From: Gymnorhina tibicen
Lineage: Eukaryota > Chordata > Aves > Passeriformes > Artamidae
Assembly (NCBI GenBank): GCA_013399875.1
Contig: VXAZ01001048.1
Location: 124,001-188,000 of the forward strand
Length of the DNA stretch: 64,000 nt
Direction: 5' to 3'
In this document: piece after piece, positions 46,409-57,584 of the stretch
Layout: the number at the start of each line of letters is the position of its first letter
Position numbering within the stretch: position 1 is the stretch's first letter
Notes under the pieces: model-generated
Told to the model about the DNA's origin: nothing
The model's database searches: none
What the model saw: the letters and a program-made list of their open reading frames with translations, nothing else
Translations under genes and position numbers: made by a program

Positions 46409-47692
46409 GTGGCCCATGGCAGGAAGAGGAAAAGCTGGGTCCAGAGTGATGGATCTTAAGCCCAGGAGCAAGATCTCCCAGTTGGTGCCTTTGCAGGAGG
46501 GTACCCCCCTAGTGACTCTCTGTGGTGGCACAGCAGCACCAGGGTCCCATGCCAAGGTTTATTCCCAGTCAGTGCAACAAATCCAACCCATCACCCACAG
46601 GATCTCACAGGAAGTTGCCCCTATCACAGTCCAGCTCCCTGGAGCACATCCTGGGAATCCGGGGAACCTCAGGAGCCTTGAGCTGAGCCACAGAAGGCAT
46701 CCAGCAGATGGAGGAGCCTGATTCCCACACTACCCCTTCTCATGTGTCCCAAAGAGGAACTGTCACCATTTCAGACCAGTGACACCCCAGCCTCCTCTTT
46801 CTGTCCCATCCAGCAGCAGGGAGACACTGGAGTTCTGGCTCATCCAGCTACAGTTCTGTCACTGCTTCCTGTGCTGTGTGACATTCCCAAGTAGTTTTTG
46901 ACCCAAGGATGGGCCTCCCTTGGGAACTGGCTGTTTTCAGCAGCTGCTCTAAGCACAGGCAGCTCACTGGGATAAACTCCAGCACCCAAGGCCACGCCAA
47001 AGGCTAATGAGGTATTAGAGGTGGTGTCCCTTTCCAGGGGAGAGAAGCAGGACACTTACGCTAATTCATGTATTCTCAAGATGCTCCTACCTGGAATTCC
47101 AGCATCTGCAGGTAGCTCGAGGGATGGATGGATGCTGCTCCTCAGGGTCCCAGGCCTGAGCAGGGAGGAGTAGCCCAGATCCAAGGAGTGGGTGTGATGT
47201 GGAAAGTCAGTGTCAGAACAACCTAACCAGTGCTTCTAAAAATTGCCCCCAAATTAATAGTTTTCCACAGCTAGAAAATGATGCAATGCTGTTAACTTGC
47301 TAAAATATCATTTTTTTGAAAAAAACCCCAAATGTTAAAACCTTTATTTAGTAAGAACATGACAGCACAAAACAACTCTTTTTGAAGTGTCACCAGGTAG
47401 AGAAGCAGTGCTGCAAACACTGCCCTGCCAACATTCTGAATGCAGCGCTGTGCCTGAGCCCACACTCCTAGGATTGCCTCGCTCAAGAGACAACGCAGGA
47501 CAGTAACAGCAGCTAAATGAGGATAAATTACATCAGAAGCACAATGTTTACATGGGCTGGTAATTCACCCCCAGCAGCAAATTATTTTTACAGCAAGAAT
47601 CTGCTTTTCGTGGGCTTGGCTGTCGTGAATGAGGGAGCCTCCATTGGAATGCAGATGGGATTTACCTGGGAATGGTTTAGTTACTCATAGAG
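46409..47692. other. Unique DNA, no feature seen
   Basis: No gene or transposon recognised. AT-rich after 47220. Confidence 0.4.
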
Positions 47693-47984
47693 ATGGGAGA
47701 GAGATGGATGGAGGGATGGATGGATGGATGGATGATGGATGGATGATGGATGGATGGATGGATGAAGGGGATGGATGGATGGATGGATGGATGGATGGAT
47801 GAAGGGGATGGATAGATGGATGGATGGATGGACGGACGAACAGATGAAGGGGATGGATGGATGGACGGACGAACGGATGAAGGGATGGAAGGATGGATGG
47901 ATGGATGGATGGATGGATGGATGGATGGATGGATGAAGGGGATGGATGGATGGATGGATGGATGGATGGATGGACAGACACACA
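47693..47984 (+). repeat. GGAT tetranucleotide microsatellite with 33-bp higher-order unit
   Basis: About 290 bp of (GGAT)n broken by recurring GAAGGGG interruptions (near 47764, 47801, 47845, 47878, 47934). A 33-bp unit containing GGACGGACGAAC is tandemly duplicated near 47821-47884. Translating either strand gives histidine-proline-serine-isoleucine or methionine-aspartate-glycine-tryptophan repeats, which are artefacts. Likely length-polymorphic. Confidence 0.97.
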
Positions 47985-48803
47985 GGCAAGAAGATACCCA
48001 ATCTAACATCTGTCTTTCTTTTAAGTGATTGTATTTACAGAGGAATTTCATAGGATTGCACAATACAAAAATACAGAATTATAAAAATTATACAGAATTA
48101 TAAAAAGTACTCTGCAGTTTCATTGGGTAATTGAACCAATTACAAAGGAGAAAAAATCCCAGCCAGGGCTGCCCTGGAGTGAGCTGTTCTAAGAGAATGA
48201 GGCATTTGCAGAAGACACGAACATATCTCTCTTCTCTCATTCAAATTAAAACTTACTCTGAAGGCCCCAAACTGCTCCACTTGCAACTCAGCACAAAAAG
48301 TGGGCTCATCCCAACCAGGAAACAGTCAGACATCCTTCACTGCCAACATAAAAAACCTCCCACTTAAGGAGCAACAAGTGGCTCAGCAGATCAGAGATCA
48401 CTGCAGAAAGCCAACATGCAGCCTCAAAATTGATTATCCACGAACCAGCAACATATGGAATGGAAGTACTTCACCAGCATTTGAGAATTTATCTAGGAAA
48501 TAATTTGATTGTTTTAGAAACCTCTCAAAGAGGTTCACAGAAAGAAGATGTTGACAGTGCAGGGATGACCCTTTCCAAGCAGATTTACATAGAACAAACT
48601 TCTGAACTGGGATTAAGAAGCATTTGGGAAGATGGGCAGGGAGGTAGGAGAGAGAGGAAGAGCTGCTCCCACACTGCTCCTGAAGGACACAGTAGATGGT
48701 GGGATGGACAGAAAATCCAGAGGCACCTGGGCAGTGACAACTGTCCTTCTAAATGGGAGATCAGCAGGTCGGCCCATGGCTGTGCTAGGCAGTGTATTCA
48801 TAA
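47985..48803. other. Unique DNA with a small AT-rich tandem repeat
   Basis: No gene recognised. Contains the two-copy 19-bp repeat at 48072-48107. Confidence 0.4.
48072..48107 (+). repeat. Two-copy 19-bp AT-rich tandem repeat
   Basis: TACAGAATTATAAAAATTA at 48072-48090 is followed by TACAGAATTATAAAAAG at 48091-48107. Confidence 0.85.
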
Positions 48804-49010
48804 CCAATCCGAGACTGGTTTGTGTTCGGAGGGACCTGAAAGTTCATCCAGTGCCACCCCTGCCATGGGCAGGGACACCTTCCACTATCCCAGGCTTCTC
48901 CAAGCCCTGTCCAGCCTGGCCTGGGACACTTCCAGAGATCCAGGGGCAGTCACAGCTTCTCTGGGCACCCTGTGCCAGGGCCTCCCCACTCCCACAGCCA
49001 ATATCCATCA
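48804..49010 (-). mobile_element. CR1 LINE 3' fragment
   Basis: Antisense type A tail: accaatccgagactggtttg, 'ccatgggcagggacaccttc', 'ggacacttccagagatccag', 'tgtgccagggcctccccact', ending near ccaatatccatcac. The 262-codon plus frame 48430-49218 reads through it and is not a gene. Confidence 0.93.
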
Positions 49011-50513
49011 CAGTTCCCATCTCCAGGCAGGGGTTTTTCCCAGTTGTTGCTGGTCAGAGCCTGGCTCAGGCACTGCCACAGCTCGGGGTGGTGCCAGCCC
49101 AGCAGAGCTGCTCCTCACAGGCCCTGCTCTGAATTTGGGTGGTGCGTGCACCAGCCCGCCCACAGCTGATTCCAAGCTTGGCTGTCAGCTGGCAAAGCAC
49201 CATGACAGGACAGTGTAGCAAGACCTTCTCTAATTTTATCCCCTGGTTTTGTTAACTGTGTTAAACAGCTCTGGTTGGAAAGCATATGGTGCAGTATAAA
49301 AATCTCCATAGGATGAATTACAGCAACTTCACACAGAAGATGGAGAGGGATTTAGAAAATAATTTCAGCAGATTTTAATAGAAAATATCTTATCAACGCC
49401 CTCACTGGCTGGTAGAGCAGGATTTCAGAGTGGCAGCTACTGCTTTTAATTTTATACCCACACAGATGCATATGCGTCCCACAGACTGGTGTCTCCCGAT
49501 TCCCTGGGATGGATCCCTCTGGGGTGGTGGCAGTGTGCTGCATGTCTCAATATAAGTGCCACAGCTGGACTCAGACTGTGCAATCTGATCTCCTCATTGA
49601 TTTCCAGGGATGGAATGTAAATAACTTCGCTGCGTACATGGGATCAATGGGGATGGAGCAGGGGTGTCGATGCTCAGCGTTATGAGCCTCATTCATTGCA
49701 GCAGATGATGATCAACACAAGAGAACTTCAATCAAAACCACATCAATTAATAATTGCTTTGCAGCTTCTGTCCTTTTCTGTCATTTCAGCTCTTTGGCAG
49801 ATGAAGTTCATCCCCTCCCAGCTCTCAGGCTGTGGCTGATTGCCCAGGCAAGCAGAGCAGAGAAACTGGATTAGAGGAGGCTCCACAGTTCTGCACAAAC
49901 TGCAAGTTCTTTGTCTGGGCCACTAATAGCAAGTTAATAAAAACTGAAAGAGTTGTCAGCCCTTGCTTATTGATAGTCCCAGATGAAAACCACAGGACCT
50001 TAAGTTAAGAAGCCGTATTAAGATTGTTAAAGACATAAGAATTACTCTGGGTGAATTTGGCTTCATTGGGCTTTGTGTCAGGCTCTTGTGAAGAAATAAA
50101 CTTCACTGCAAAACAGCAAAAAAAGGACTTAAAACTGAAATGTTAGGAAGCAGAGAAATGTGCTTATAAAGTGCTGAAGCCTAGCTATGAAAGAGTAATT
50201 CTTCATTAAGTTCACCGTACAAGAAGCTGGCTCTGTCCCCCCACTCTGTGCTGGGTGCAGGGCACAGGCCCAGGCCATGGGGGTGCTCAGGAACCAGCTC
50301 CCATCTGTCCATGGGGACTGGTCATCCCACATTTGACCAGTGCTACAGCCTGAGATGTGGGTCCACACCAGAGCTGCTTGGACCTCCAGGTTCTGCAGGG
50401 GTTTCAGGAACTTGGATGGTCCATCCCAGGCATTGCATCCAAGGCAAGGCCCACAGCAGCACCATCAATTGCAAATGAAGATCCCCGGGGTGACCCCAAG
50501 TCACAGTGCACAA
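49011..50513. other. Unique DNA with an enhancer-like block
   Basis: No gene recognised. 49590-50060 is AT-rich and repeat-free, with a homeodomain-type palindrome CAATTAATAATTG at 49744-49756. Confidence 0.4.
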
Positions 50514-50848
50514 ATCACAGAGTCAGCAAAGCTGAAAAAGGTCTCTCAGACCATCGATTCCAGCCTGGGACTGAACTTCTTCTCAACTCAACCAGAGCAC
50601 TGAGTACCACATCCAACTGTTCCTTGGACACCTCCAGGAACGGGGAATCCAAACCTTCCTGGGCAGCCCCTTCCAGTGCCTGACCACGCTCTCCATGAAG
50701 AAATTTTCCCAATATCCAACCTGCCCCTCCCCTGGCCCAGCCTGAAGCTGTTCCCTCTCCTCCTGTCCCTGTTCCCCTCCGGCTGCCCCCTCCTGTCAGG
50801 GAGTTGTGCAGAGCCACAAGGTCCCCCCTGAGCCTCCTTTTCTCCAGG
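50514..50848 (-). mobile_element. CR1 LINE 3' fragment (older type)
   Basis: Antisense type C copy with 3' end near atcacagagtcagcaaagc. It includes 'cttggacacctccaggaacg', 'gggcagccccttccagtgcc' and 'cctcctgtcagggagttgtg'. The 5' truncation lies at 'cttttctccagg'. Confidence 0.92.
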
Positions 50849-51839
50849 CAGCAGTTGAGGAGATGGTGGTGAGCAGAGCTGTGGGGCTGCACATCACTCA
50901 TGTCTGCAGGAATGAAGGAGGTGGAACAGTCACCAGGATTCTGATTTCAGAGGGGCTCAGCATGGTCCAAGCAGGTCTAAAGCCAAACAGCCCAGAGAGG
51001 CTGGTCCACTCCTCAGCTCTCTCAGCACCAGCCCACCACACTCTACTTCAGCACAGCCTCTTCACACCACAGCTCCAGTCCTCGGGTACAGAATTCCCAT
51101 CCATGCCATGGGCCCTTGCCCCTGCCCAGGACTGGGAATGGCAGCACATCCCCGTGGCAGGGACCAGCACACAGGGAAATCCCAGCCTGGTGCTGAGGCA
51201 GCAGAGCAAGAGAAATCTGCCTGAGGAAACCCCCAGCTCTTGAATGGAGAGCGGGCTCGAGGGTGCAGCAACCTGTTCCTGGAAAATTCACCGAGAGGAA
51301 GAAAGGCAGCATGGCCTGAATTAATTATTTCATGCAGATGATTCACTTGTCTCTAATTATAGATGAGCTTCTAAACACAAATGTCAGTTAAAATGCTACA
51401 GTTCTCCTGCAGCTGTCATTCATGTGCTGGTGAAGAGATCAAGGCCAGAGCTATTAAAAACCTTGGGAGTGAAAGGAAGCGAAAAGGAGTCTTTGGTGGA
51501 GTGAAATTGAAGCAGGAGTTTGCCCTGAGCATTTTAGGCCCACAGAGCTCTCACCTGTATTCCAAACCCCTTCTCCCAGCAGGCAGCCGAGGGCCTTTGG
51601 GGCCAGTTTTTCATTTCTGAAAATGCTGTGGTGCACACAAAGCCCCTCCCACCCTGAGGGGGTGTGGGGAGCAGGACAGGACCTGCTGCTGGCTGCCCCT
51701 TACCCACAAAGAGGAAATAGAGATATACACGAAAAAATCCCAGTCCTGTGTAAGTGGTCACAGGAGACTCCCAGCCTGAGGGATGGCTGGTGATTGCAGG
51801 GAGTGGATGTCTGAGAAATGGAAATGCAGAACCATGTGA
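50849..51839. other. Unique DNA, no feature seen
   Basis: No gene or transposon recognised. Frames of up to 145 codons without family signature. Confidence 0.4.
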
Positions 51840-52220
51840 CAAGGTTTGGGTGAGAAGGGACCTTAAAGCTCATCTCATCCCACTCCTGCATGGGCAGGGA
51901 CACCTTCCACTAGCCTGGGCTGCTCCAAGCCCCATCCAGCCTGGCCTTGGACACTGCCAGGGATCCAGGGGCAGCCACAGCTTCTCTGGGCACCCTGTGC
52001 CAGCCCCTCCCCACTCTCCCAGGGAACAATTCCTTCCCAATATCCCATCTATCCCTGCCCTCTGGCAGTGGGAAGCCATTCCCTGTGTCCTGTCCCCCCA
52101 TCCCTTGTCCCAAGTCCCTCTCCAGTTCTCCTGGAGCCCCTTTAAGCCCTGGAAGGGGCTCTAAGGTCCCCTTGGAGCCTTCTCTTATCCAGGCTGAATA
52201 ATTCAAATTCTCTCTGCCTT
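51840..52220 (-). mobile_element. CR1 LINE 3' fragment
   Basis: Antisense type A tail, well preserved: 'aaggtttgggtgagaaggga', 'cagcctggccttggacactg', 'caattccttcccaatatccc', 'ccctctggcagtgggaagcc', 'ggagccttctcttatccagg', reaching 'ctgaataattcaaattctct'. Confidence 0.95.
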
Positions 52221-53117
52221 AAGAGTTTATCTTGTTCTACCTCTCATAAAAATTCTTGGATTAATTAACGTTTTGGTTCAGCATTCTGAGACTTTTAGAT
52301 GAGAAGTCCCTGCACAGGGGAGATCCTCAGGGGCTGCTTTCCCTACAGTTTGCCCTGAGCAGAGTCATGTGAGTCACTCTCAAATTGGGTCCAGCAGCCT
52401 CATGTCTCCCCTTGTCCCACACAGGGTGAAGGCACACACATCATCAGGGTGTTCCCTGTGTTGATCTGAAGGTAACATGAAAAGAAGGGAGCTGTCAGAG
52501 AGCAGATGGGATGGGAAGAAACTGCTTTGCCTGTTGAGTCAAGGGAATTGTCCTTGCAGTTTATCTTCATCTACCCCAAGGGGGTCAGAGCTCCCTCAGC
52601 CGGAGCTCCCGGTGACCATCACAGGCTTTCTCATACCCCGTGGGGTTGTCCTGGTGTTCTCCTGCAGCACAACCTGACAGGACAGAAGGGTCACCCACCA
52701 CCCAGCAGGACCACTGGGTCATCTCCAGCTTCTCTCCTTGGAACTTGGACCTTCGGGTTGTTGGGGATTGTTCTTTGCCTCTTTCTAGCCACCCCTTCAG
52801 CTCACCCAGAGCTGCCACCCCCAGCTCCATATTCCGAGGGTGCAGGAGGCTCCTTCCAGCAGCATTCCCAGCACTGTGAGCAGCTGTGGCATAGTCTCTC
52901 CTCTGGGGTGTCTGTGCTGTGTCCTGGGGCAGCCGAGACCCCCCGGGAGGAAGAACACCTCAGGGGGAAGAGGATCAGCCCTCCAGAGGGAGCCCCTCTG
53001 CACGTGGTAGATGGCCATGGTCACCTGAAGCACTCTCCAGGCAGGAGTCCAGCACTGCATGTGGACACGGACTTGTTTGCTACCCTTGAATCCATCTTTC
53101 TGGAAAGCTGCCCAGTG
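52221..53117. other. Unique DNA; 5' half of a long chance frame
   Basis: No transposon recognised. A 415-codon plus frame (52506-53753) starts here, but its second half is CR1 3' sequence and no domain is visible in the first half. Overlapping minus frames of 218 codons argue for compositional chance. Confidence 0.4.
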
Positions 53118-53774
53118 GGAAAGGCCCTGGGGGTGCTGGCCACAGCAGCTGGACACGAGCCCAGGGGTGCCCAGGTGGCCAAGAGGCCAAGGCCACCTGG
53201 GCTGTGCCAGCCCTGGGGTAGCAGCAGGAGTAGGGCAGTGCCTGTCCCCTGTGCTGGCACTGCTGGGGCACCTCCAGTGCTGGGGCAGCTCTGGGCCCCT
53301 CCTGACAAGAGACACCTGGAGGGGCTGGAGCATGTCCAGGAAGGGAACGGAGCTGGGGAAGGGGCTGGAGCCCCAGGAGCGGCTGAGGGAGCTGGGAAAG
53401 GGGCTCAGCCTGGAGAAAAGGAGGCTCAGGGGGGCCCTTGTGGCTCTGCACAACTCCCTGACAGGAGGGGGCAGCCGGGGGGTCGGGCTCTGCTCCCAGG
53501 GAACAGGGACAGGAGGAGAGGGAACAGCCTCAGGCTGGGCCAGGGGAGGCTCAGGTTGGACATCAGGAGGAATTTCTCCATGGAAAGGGTGGTCAGGCCT
53601 TGGCAGGGGCTCCTCAGGGCAGTGGTGGAGCTCCCATCCCTGGAGGTGTCCAAGGAAGGCCTAGACGTGGCACTCAGTGCTCTGGGCTGGGGACAAGGTG
53701 GGGATCAGTCACAGGCTGGACTCGATGGTCTGGGAGGCATTTTCCAACCTTAATAATTCCATGATTCTGTGATC
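53118..53774 (+). mobile_element. CR1 LINE 3' fragment, longer copy
   Basis: Sense type C CR1 of about 660 bp. It starts in decayed reverse-transcriptase sequence ('gggggtgctggccacagcag', 'ctgggcccctcctgacaaga'), passes 'gagcggctgagggagctggg' and 'catggaaagggtggtcaggc', and ends with 'ctggactcgatggtctggga', 'ttttccaaccttaataattc' and tgattctgtgat. The terminal octamers are intact. Confidence 0.95.
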
Positions 53775-54644
53775 CTTGCTGTCTGACCACCAACTCCTGG
53801 GTACCAGCAGCACATGGAGCAGCTCCCTGTCACTGAAGCCCCTGTGGCCCATCCCTGGGGGCAGCAGAGCTCTCTCCAGGCAGGGTTTATGCCATGAGCA
53901 CAACCCGAAGTTGCAGCTCTCCTTTCCCATTTTTAAACCTTCCCTTGGCCGAATGTGCCCAAACACCCTGGGATAGACACAAACCCCTCAGTGAAGCCTG
54001 CTGGAACAGATGATGGCTATGGCTGCCTCCTGTTCTGCAGGCTCAGGAACATCTCAGCTGTTAACTCTGCAGCTCATGAGCATTTGGAGTTTACAGTTAT
54101 TTTATTTTGCTAGGACAGATGGCAGACAGCTCTGTAGTAGAGGGGCAGATGGCTGTGCACCTATGAGCAAACCAAAACAAAAACCAAACCCAAAAAAAAT
54201 GCATGGTTAAGCTGCAGAGTAAAAGTGGGCTCTGCTCCTCCTCTCAGACACAGCACATGAGCCCAGCCACACCCACGACTCATCTCCCACACACAGGTAA
54301 GAGCAGGAGGGGGCCCTTGGGCTTTAATAAAGCATCACACACATAAAGAAACTGCAGCTGTGCCGCTTGAGACGGATCTGAGTGTGGGAAAGTCATGGCC
54401 CAAGGGAAGAACAGCTGGCACTGGCTCAGGTGGGTGATCGCCCATCAAGGGAAAGCAACCCAAGTCATCCTGCCCAAGAGAGACATCTGTCCCACCAGTA
54501 TGGAGGGAACACTCCTGGGGAGTGCTAGCCCATGGAAAAGCGCACAGTGGCTGCTCCTGCTCTCAGTAGGGCCTGATCAGGTGACATTGGCAGCACTTGG
54601 AACAGAACAGGTCCCTCCTGCACCTCACCTTGGCCTTTGGACAA
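53775..54644. other. Unique DNA, no feature seen
   Basis: No gene, RNA or transposon recognised between the CR1 end and the LTR. Confidence 0.4.
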
Positions 54645-55404
54645 TGTCATAAATAAGGGGACAACTCTCAAATTTAAGTAAAAATAAAATTGGGTTTATT
54701 ACAAAATCAATTAACAGTTTATTATTTTTAACTTGGTCACAGAACATTATGCAAAAACCAATCCTTCTAATTGCATATATGACAGCCTGCAAGGCACAGA
54801 AAAGGATTCAAATTTCAAAACCTTAACCTCCACCCCCCACCACACCACGTGGCCATGAGGCACAGATGGCGGCTGCCCCTCTTTGTCTCAGGGAAGGGGA
54901 GGAAAGAGTTCACACAGCAGCTGGGAACTTGTTGGATTTCTGGCGTGGGTCTCCTCCTCGCAGCAGGTGAAGTTGGTGGAGTTTAATGTTCTTTTCCATG
55001 TTGGTTCAGCTTCTCTGAGGTCTTGAGTTCCGGGCAGCCCCTTCCCCGCGGCTCCCTGGATGGACTGAAAAAAAAGAGAAAAAAAAGCCAAGCCAAAACA
55101 GTTCAGTAAAAAGGAAAACAAAAAGCTGCCAGAAGGATTTGCCGGTGAAAAGCCTCCAGGGCAGGGGAAGGAAAAATCAGAAGCTCCTTTCCTAAACGAG
55201 CACAAACTAATCCAGCGAAGGCAATGAAGCAACAATCTGTGCTGCAGCCGACCGCACGGGGCGAGGAGAGTTTGAACAGAGCCCGCTGGGGTTCCCAGGC
55301 TCCAGCCCTGCACCACCGGTTCATCCTAAAGCTACAGCAGCCATTTCTGGGCATAAAGCAGATTATTAGGGAATAGAGTGTCACCATAAAATCACCCCAA
55401 GACA
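54645..55404 (-). mobile_element. LTR of an endogenous retrovirus, minus strand
   Basis: Read on the minus strand it begins TGTCTTGGGGTGATTTTATG. This is clearly related to the head of the solo LTR at 4768 (TGTCTTGGGCTGACTTTATG), and both share a following TCTGCTTTATGCCC-like block. It ends CCCCTTATTTATGACA, giving TG...CA ends over 760 bp. Two AATAAA signals lie near its 3' end (plus-strand TTTATT near 54694 and 54717). No matching target duplication was found at the chosen ends, so the boundaries or flanks may have changed. The pyrimidine tract plus CAG near 55060-55098 and the 142-codon minus frame 54888-55316 lie within the LTR. No gene is supported. Confidence 0.72.
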
Positions 55405-55911
55405 CTCATGCATGAAGTCACCCATGGCTCTGAGAGGGGAAATCCTTGGGGTTTCGTTTCACCCACACTGGGGACCAATCTGTAAGGTACAGGTTGGAGG
55501 AAACAGCTGGGAACACTCAGTGAGGATAAATATCTGCTCCTCTTTATGTTAAATGCAAAAGGCTATCCACTTAAATGTTGTGAAGCCCCACCTATTACCT
55601 GGTGAAACCAAATGGCCCAAATTTAAGCCTTCTTCTTTCATGCAAATTGTGCTAACCAACTCAAAAGGTGAAACTCTCCAAGCCTGGGGAAGCAGGACCT
55701 TGAGAAATTCAAGCAGAGCTTTTTTCAAGGAAGCCTTTCCACAGAAGAGTAAGGCACATGAGAGACAGAGCCGAATTAACTCCTGATACACTTCCATGTC
55801 CCACATTACGTGGCTGAAAACCTCCAGATTTTGATTAGTCATCATGTTTCTCCAAGAAATATTAACTTTCAATATTTGAAACATCTTTTAAAAAGAGCAA
55901 GAAGAAGGTCA
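55405..55911. other. Sequence between two LTRs, with a 111-codon minus frame
   Basis: Lies between two unrelated minus-strand LTRs. A minus frame at 55549-55884 (111 codons, initiating codon uncertain) has a balanced amino-acid composition, but I recognise no retroviral or host domain. It could be leftover element interior, host sequence or chance. No primer-binding-site-like TGG motif was identified next to either LTR. Confidence 0.3.
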
Positions 55912-56598
55912 TGAGTCGTTAAAACCCGGTATTCACGGACAAAAGACACTCTAACTTATTAAAGTTAGAAAGTGGTATGTTTATTTAGGCACCGGTGGGC
56001 GGCATGGGAGTAGCCTCCTAAAGATATGCCAGCCAAGTACAAGGTTCTTCACTCCCTATTTATTACTCAAAGTTTTACATCCTCTACATATGTATGACCC
56101 CAGCACCTCCCATTCCCCGCTCTGTATTAAAATGAGATCATTAGTCCTTCACACATGCACAGTTCTTCTCTTGAATTGGGTCAGTGGTCTTGAAAGATGA
56201 ACTCAGGAAAGTCTTCCTCACAGTGACCTTTCTACCTTCTTGCTGTTGGCAGGCCTTTGTGACCTTCTGGCGCAGCCCAAGATCTCCTACTTTTGATTAA
56301 TTATTACGAAACCCAGGTGCTGTTCATGGTTCTATTGGTTTCAATTTGTTTTGATGGCAGTTCATTTTTTTATTTTCTTCTATAAAAAAACCTTAAAACA
56401 AGTATAAAATGGCAAATAATACATCACCTAACTCTAGCTTAGGCATCTAACAATCATTAACTTATCTTCTGTTCTTCTGCCTTGCATCCTAATCTATACA
56501 AATTGCTTCTAACCCTTAGCTGAAATTTTAACCTTTTTTTTTTTTTTAAACCTTGACTCAGTCAGACCCACAAGAGATATCCCTCCTGCTCTCCAACA
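55912..56598 (-). mobile_element. Second, unrelated LTR, minus strand
   Basis: Read on the minus strand: starts TGTTGGAGAGCAGGAGGG, then an A-run, then U3-like sequence. It then has AGTAATAAATAGGGAGTG and GCCTAAATAAACATACCAC (an AATAAA signal), followed by 'gagtgtcttttgtccgtgaa' and a GGGTTTTAAC end, the typical R-U5 order of an avian retroviral LTR. The outer boundaries are estimates, because TG...CA with a matching duplication could not be fixed. It is AT-rich relative to its surroundings. It does not match the other LTR type. Confidence 0.65.
56534..56547 (+). repeat. Poly(T) run
   Basis: Fourteen or so consecutive T, inside the proposed U3 of the minus-strand LTR (a poly(A) run in the element's sense). 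Confidence 0.9.
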
Positions 56599-57158
56599 AA
56601 TTAAATATCAGAGTTATCAAGCCAATATTAGGAAACCCATATGTTGAGGCATTTTTCCCCAAACAATTTCCTTTTTATCCACCCTGAATGTTTGTTTTCC
56701 CTCTTGGCTTTCATTTTATAATTAGTCTCTCCGGACAGAAAGTGAATCTTTCATTGACCTGCTTACAGAGCAGTAATTGTCAGCTAACCTCGTTCTTCAG
56801 GGAGGTTTAATGCCAAGCTGCATCCTGCACTCTGTCAAATTCCCATAAATTCTTATCCAGGCACCAGGAAATGCCCACGGTGTCAAACAGCTGCCAACTC
56901 TGATGGCTCCTGGCAGGAGCTGCTGAGTGGCAGAGCCCAGGGTTGTTCTCCAGCAGTGATCCGTGCCCAAAGGAGTGGGAGTGCAGCTCATCCTGCTGGA
57001 TTCACTGTCTCACACTGGTTTCACTGGTTACTGCTCACATTTCTTTTCCATTTTTTTAAATAAAAGAGGTAAAATAGACTAATGGACTGGAATTCCTGAA
57101 ATATGATCAGAAAGTGGATGAAATATGAAACAGGATGAAAAATGAGCATTTAAATAGT
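56599..57158. other. Unique DNA, no feature seen
   Basis: No gene or transposon recognised. Part may still belong to the 5' edge of the neighbouring LTR. Confidence 0.35.
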
Positions 57159-57449
57159 AGAATCACGGAGTCGTTAAGGTTGGAAAATACTTTTAAGTTT
57201 ATCAAGTCCAAGCATCAACCCAGCACCACTACATTCACCACTAACCCATGTCCCCAGGTGCCATATCCACACATTTTTTGAACACTCCCAGGGATGGGGA
57301 CTCCACCACTGCCCTGGGCAGCCTGTGCCAATGCTTTACAACTGTTTCTGTGAAAAAAATTCCTTGATATCCAATCTGAACCTCAACTGGTGCAACTCGA
57401 GGTCATTTCCTCTCTTCCTGTTGCTTGTTTCCTGGGAGAAGAGACTGAT
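57159..57449 (-). mobile_element. CR1 LINE 3' fragment (older type)
   Basis: Antisense type C copy: agaatcacggagtcgttaag, 'caccactacattcaccacta', 'acactcccagggatggggac', 'ccctgggcagcctgtgccaa', 'tgcaactcgaggtcatttcc'. Its 5' end faces the 5' end of the sense CR1 that follows. Confidence 0.92.
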
Positions 57450-57584
57450 TCAGAACCAATATGAAATTTTTACCAGTGTCTCATCGGCTCAGGAGTAGGG
57501 CCCAGAGTGTTGCCATCAGCAGCACAATGTCCCATTGGGGGTGAATCGCTAAAGGTGCACCCTGGTCACTGCTGTTGTCAATCT
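57450..57584. other. Junction between two opposed CR1 copies
   Basis: About 135 bp not clearly assigned. The right part may be further decayed coding sequence of the CR1 that starts at 57585. Confidence 0.35.

Noticed and set aside
47677..48063. Minus-strand frames made of histidine-proline-serine-isoleucine repeats
   Set aside because: Pure translation of the GGAT microsatellite. All frames stay open because the repeat lacks stop codons.
48430..49218. 262-codon plus frame
   Set aside because: Runs through an antisense CR1 tail (48804-49010), and the rest has no family signature.
52506..53753. 415-codon plus-strand open frame, the longest in the window
   Set aside because: Its second half (from about 53118) is CR1 sequence. 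The first half has no domain and overlaps minus frames of over 200 codons. A chance frame in GC-rich DNA.
54888..55316. 142-codon minus frame preceded by a convincing splice-acceptor-like tract and followed by AATAAA
   Set aside because: The whole unit lies within an LTR with TG...CA ends related to the LTR at 4768, so the signals belong to the LTR.
55405..56598. A complete provirus between 54.6 and 56.6 kb
   Set aside because: The two LTRs are different families and the interval between them is only about 500 bp without recognisable retroviral genes.
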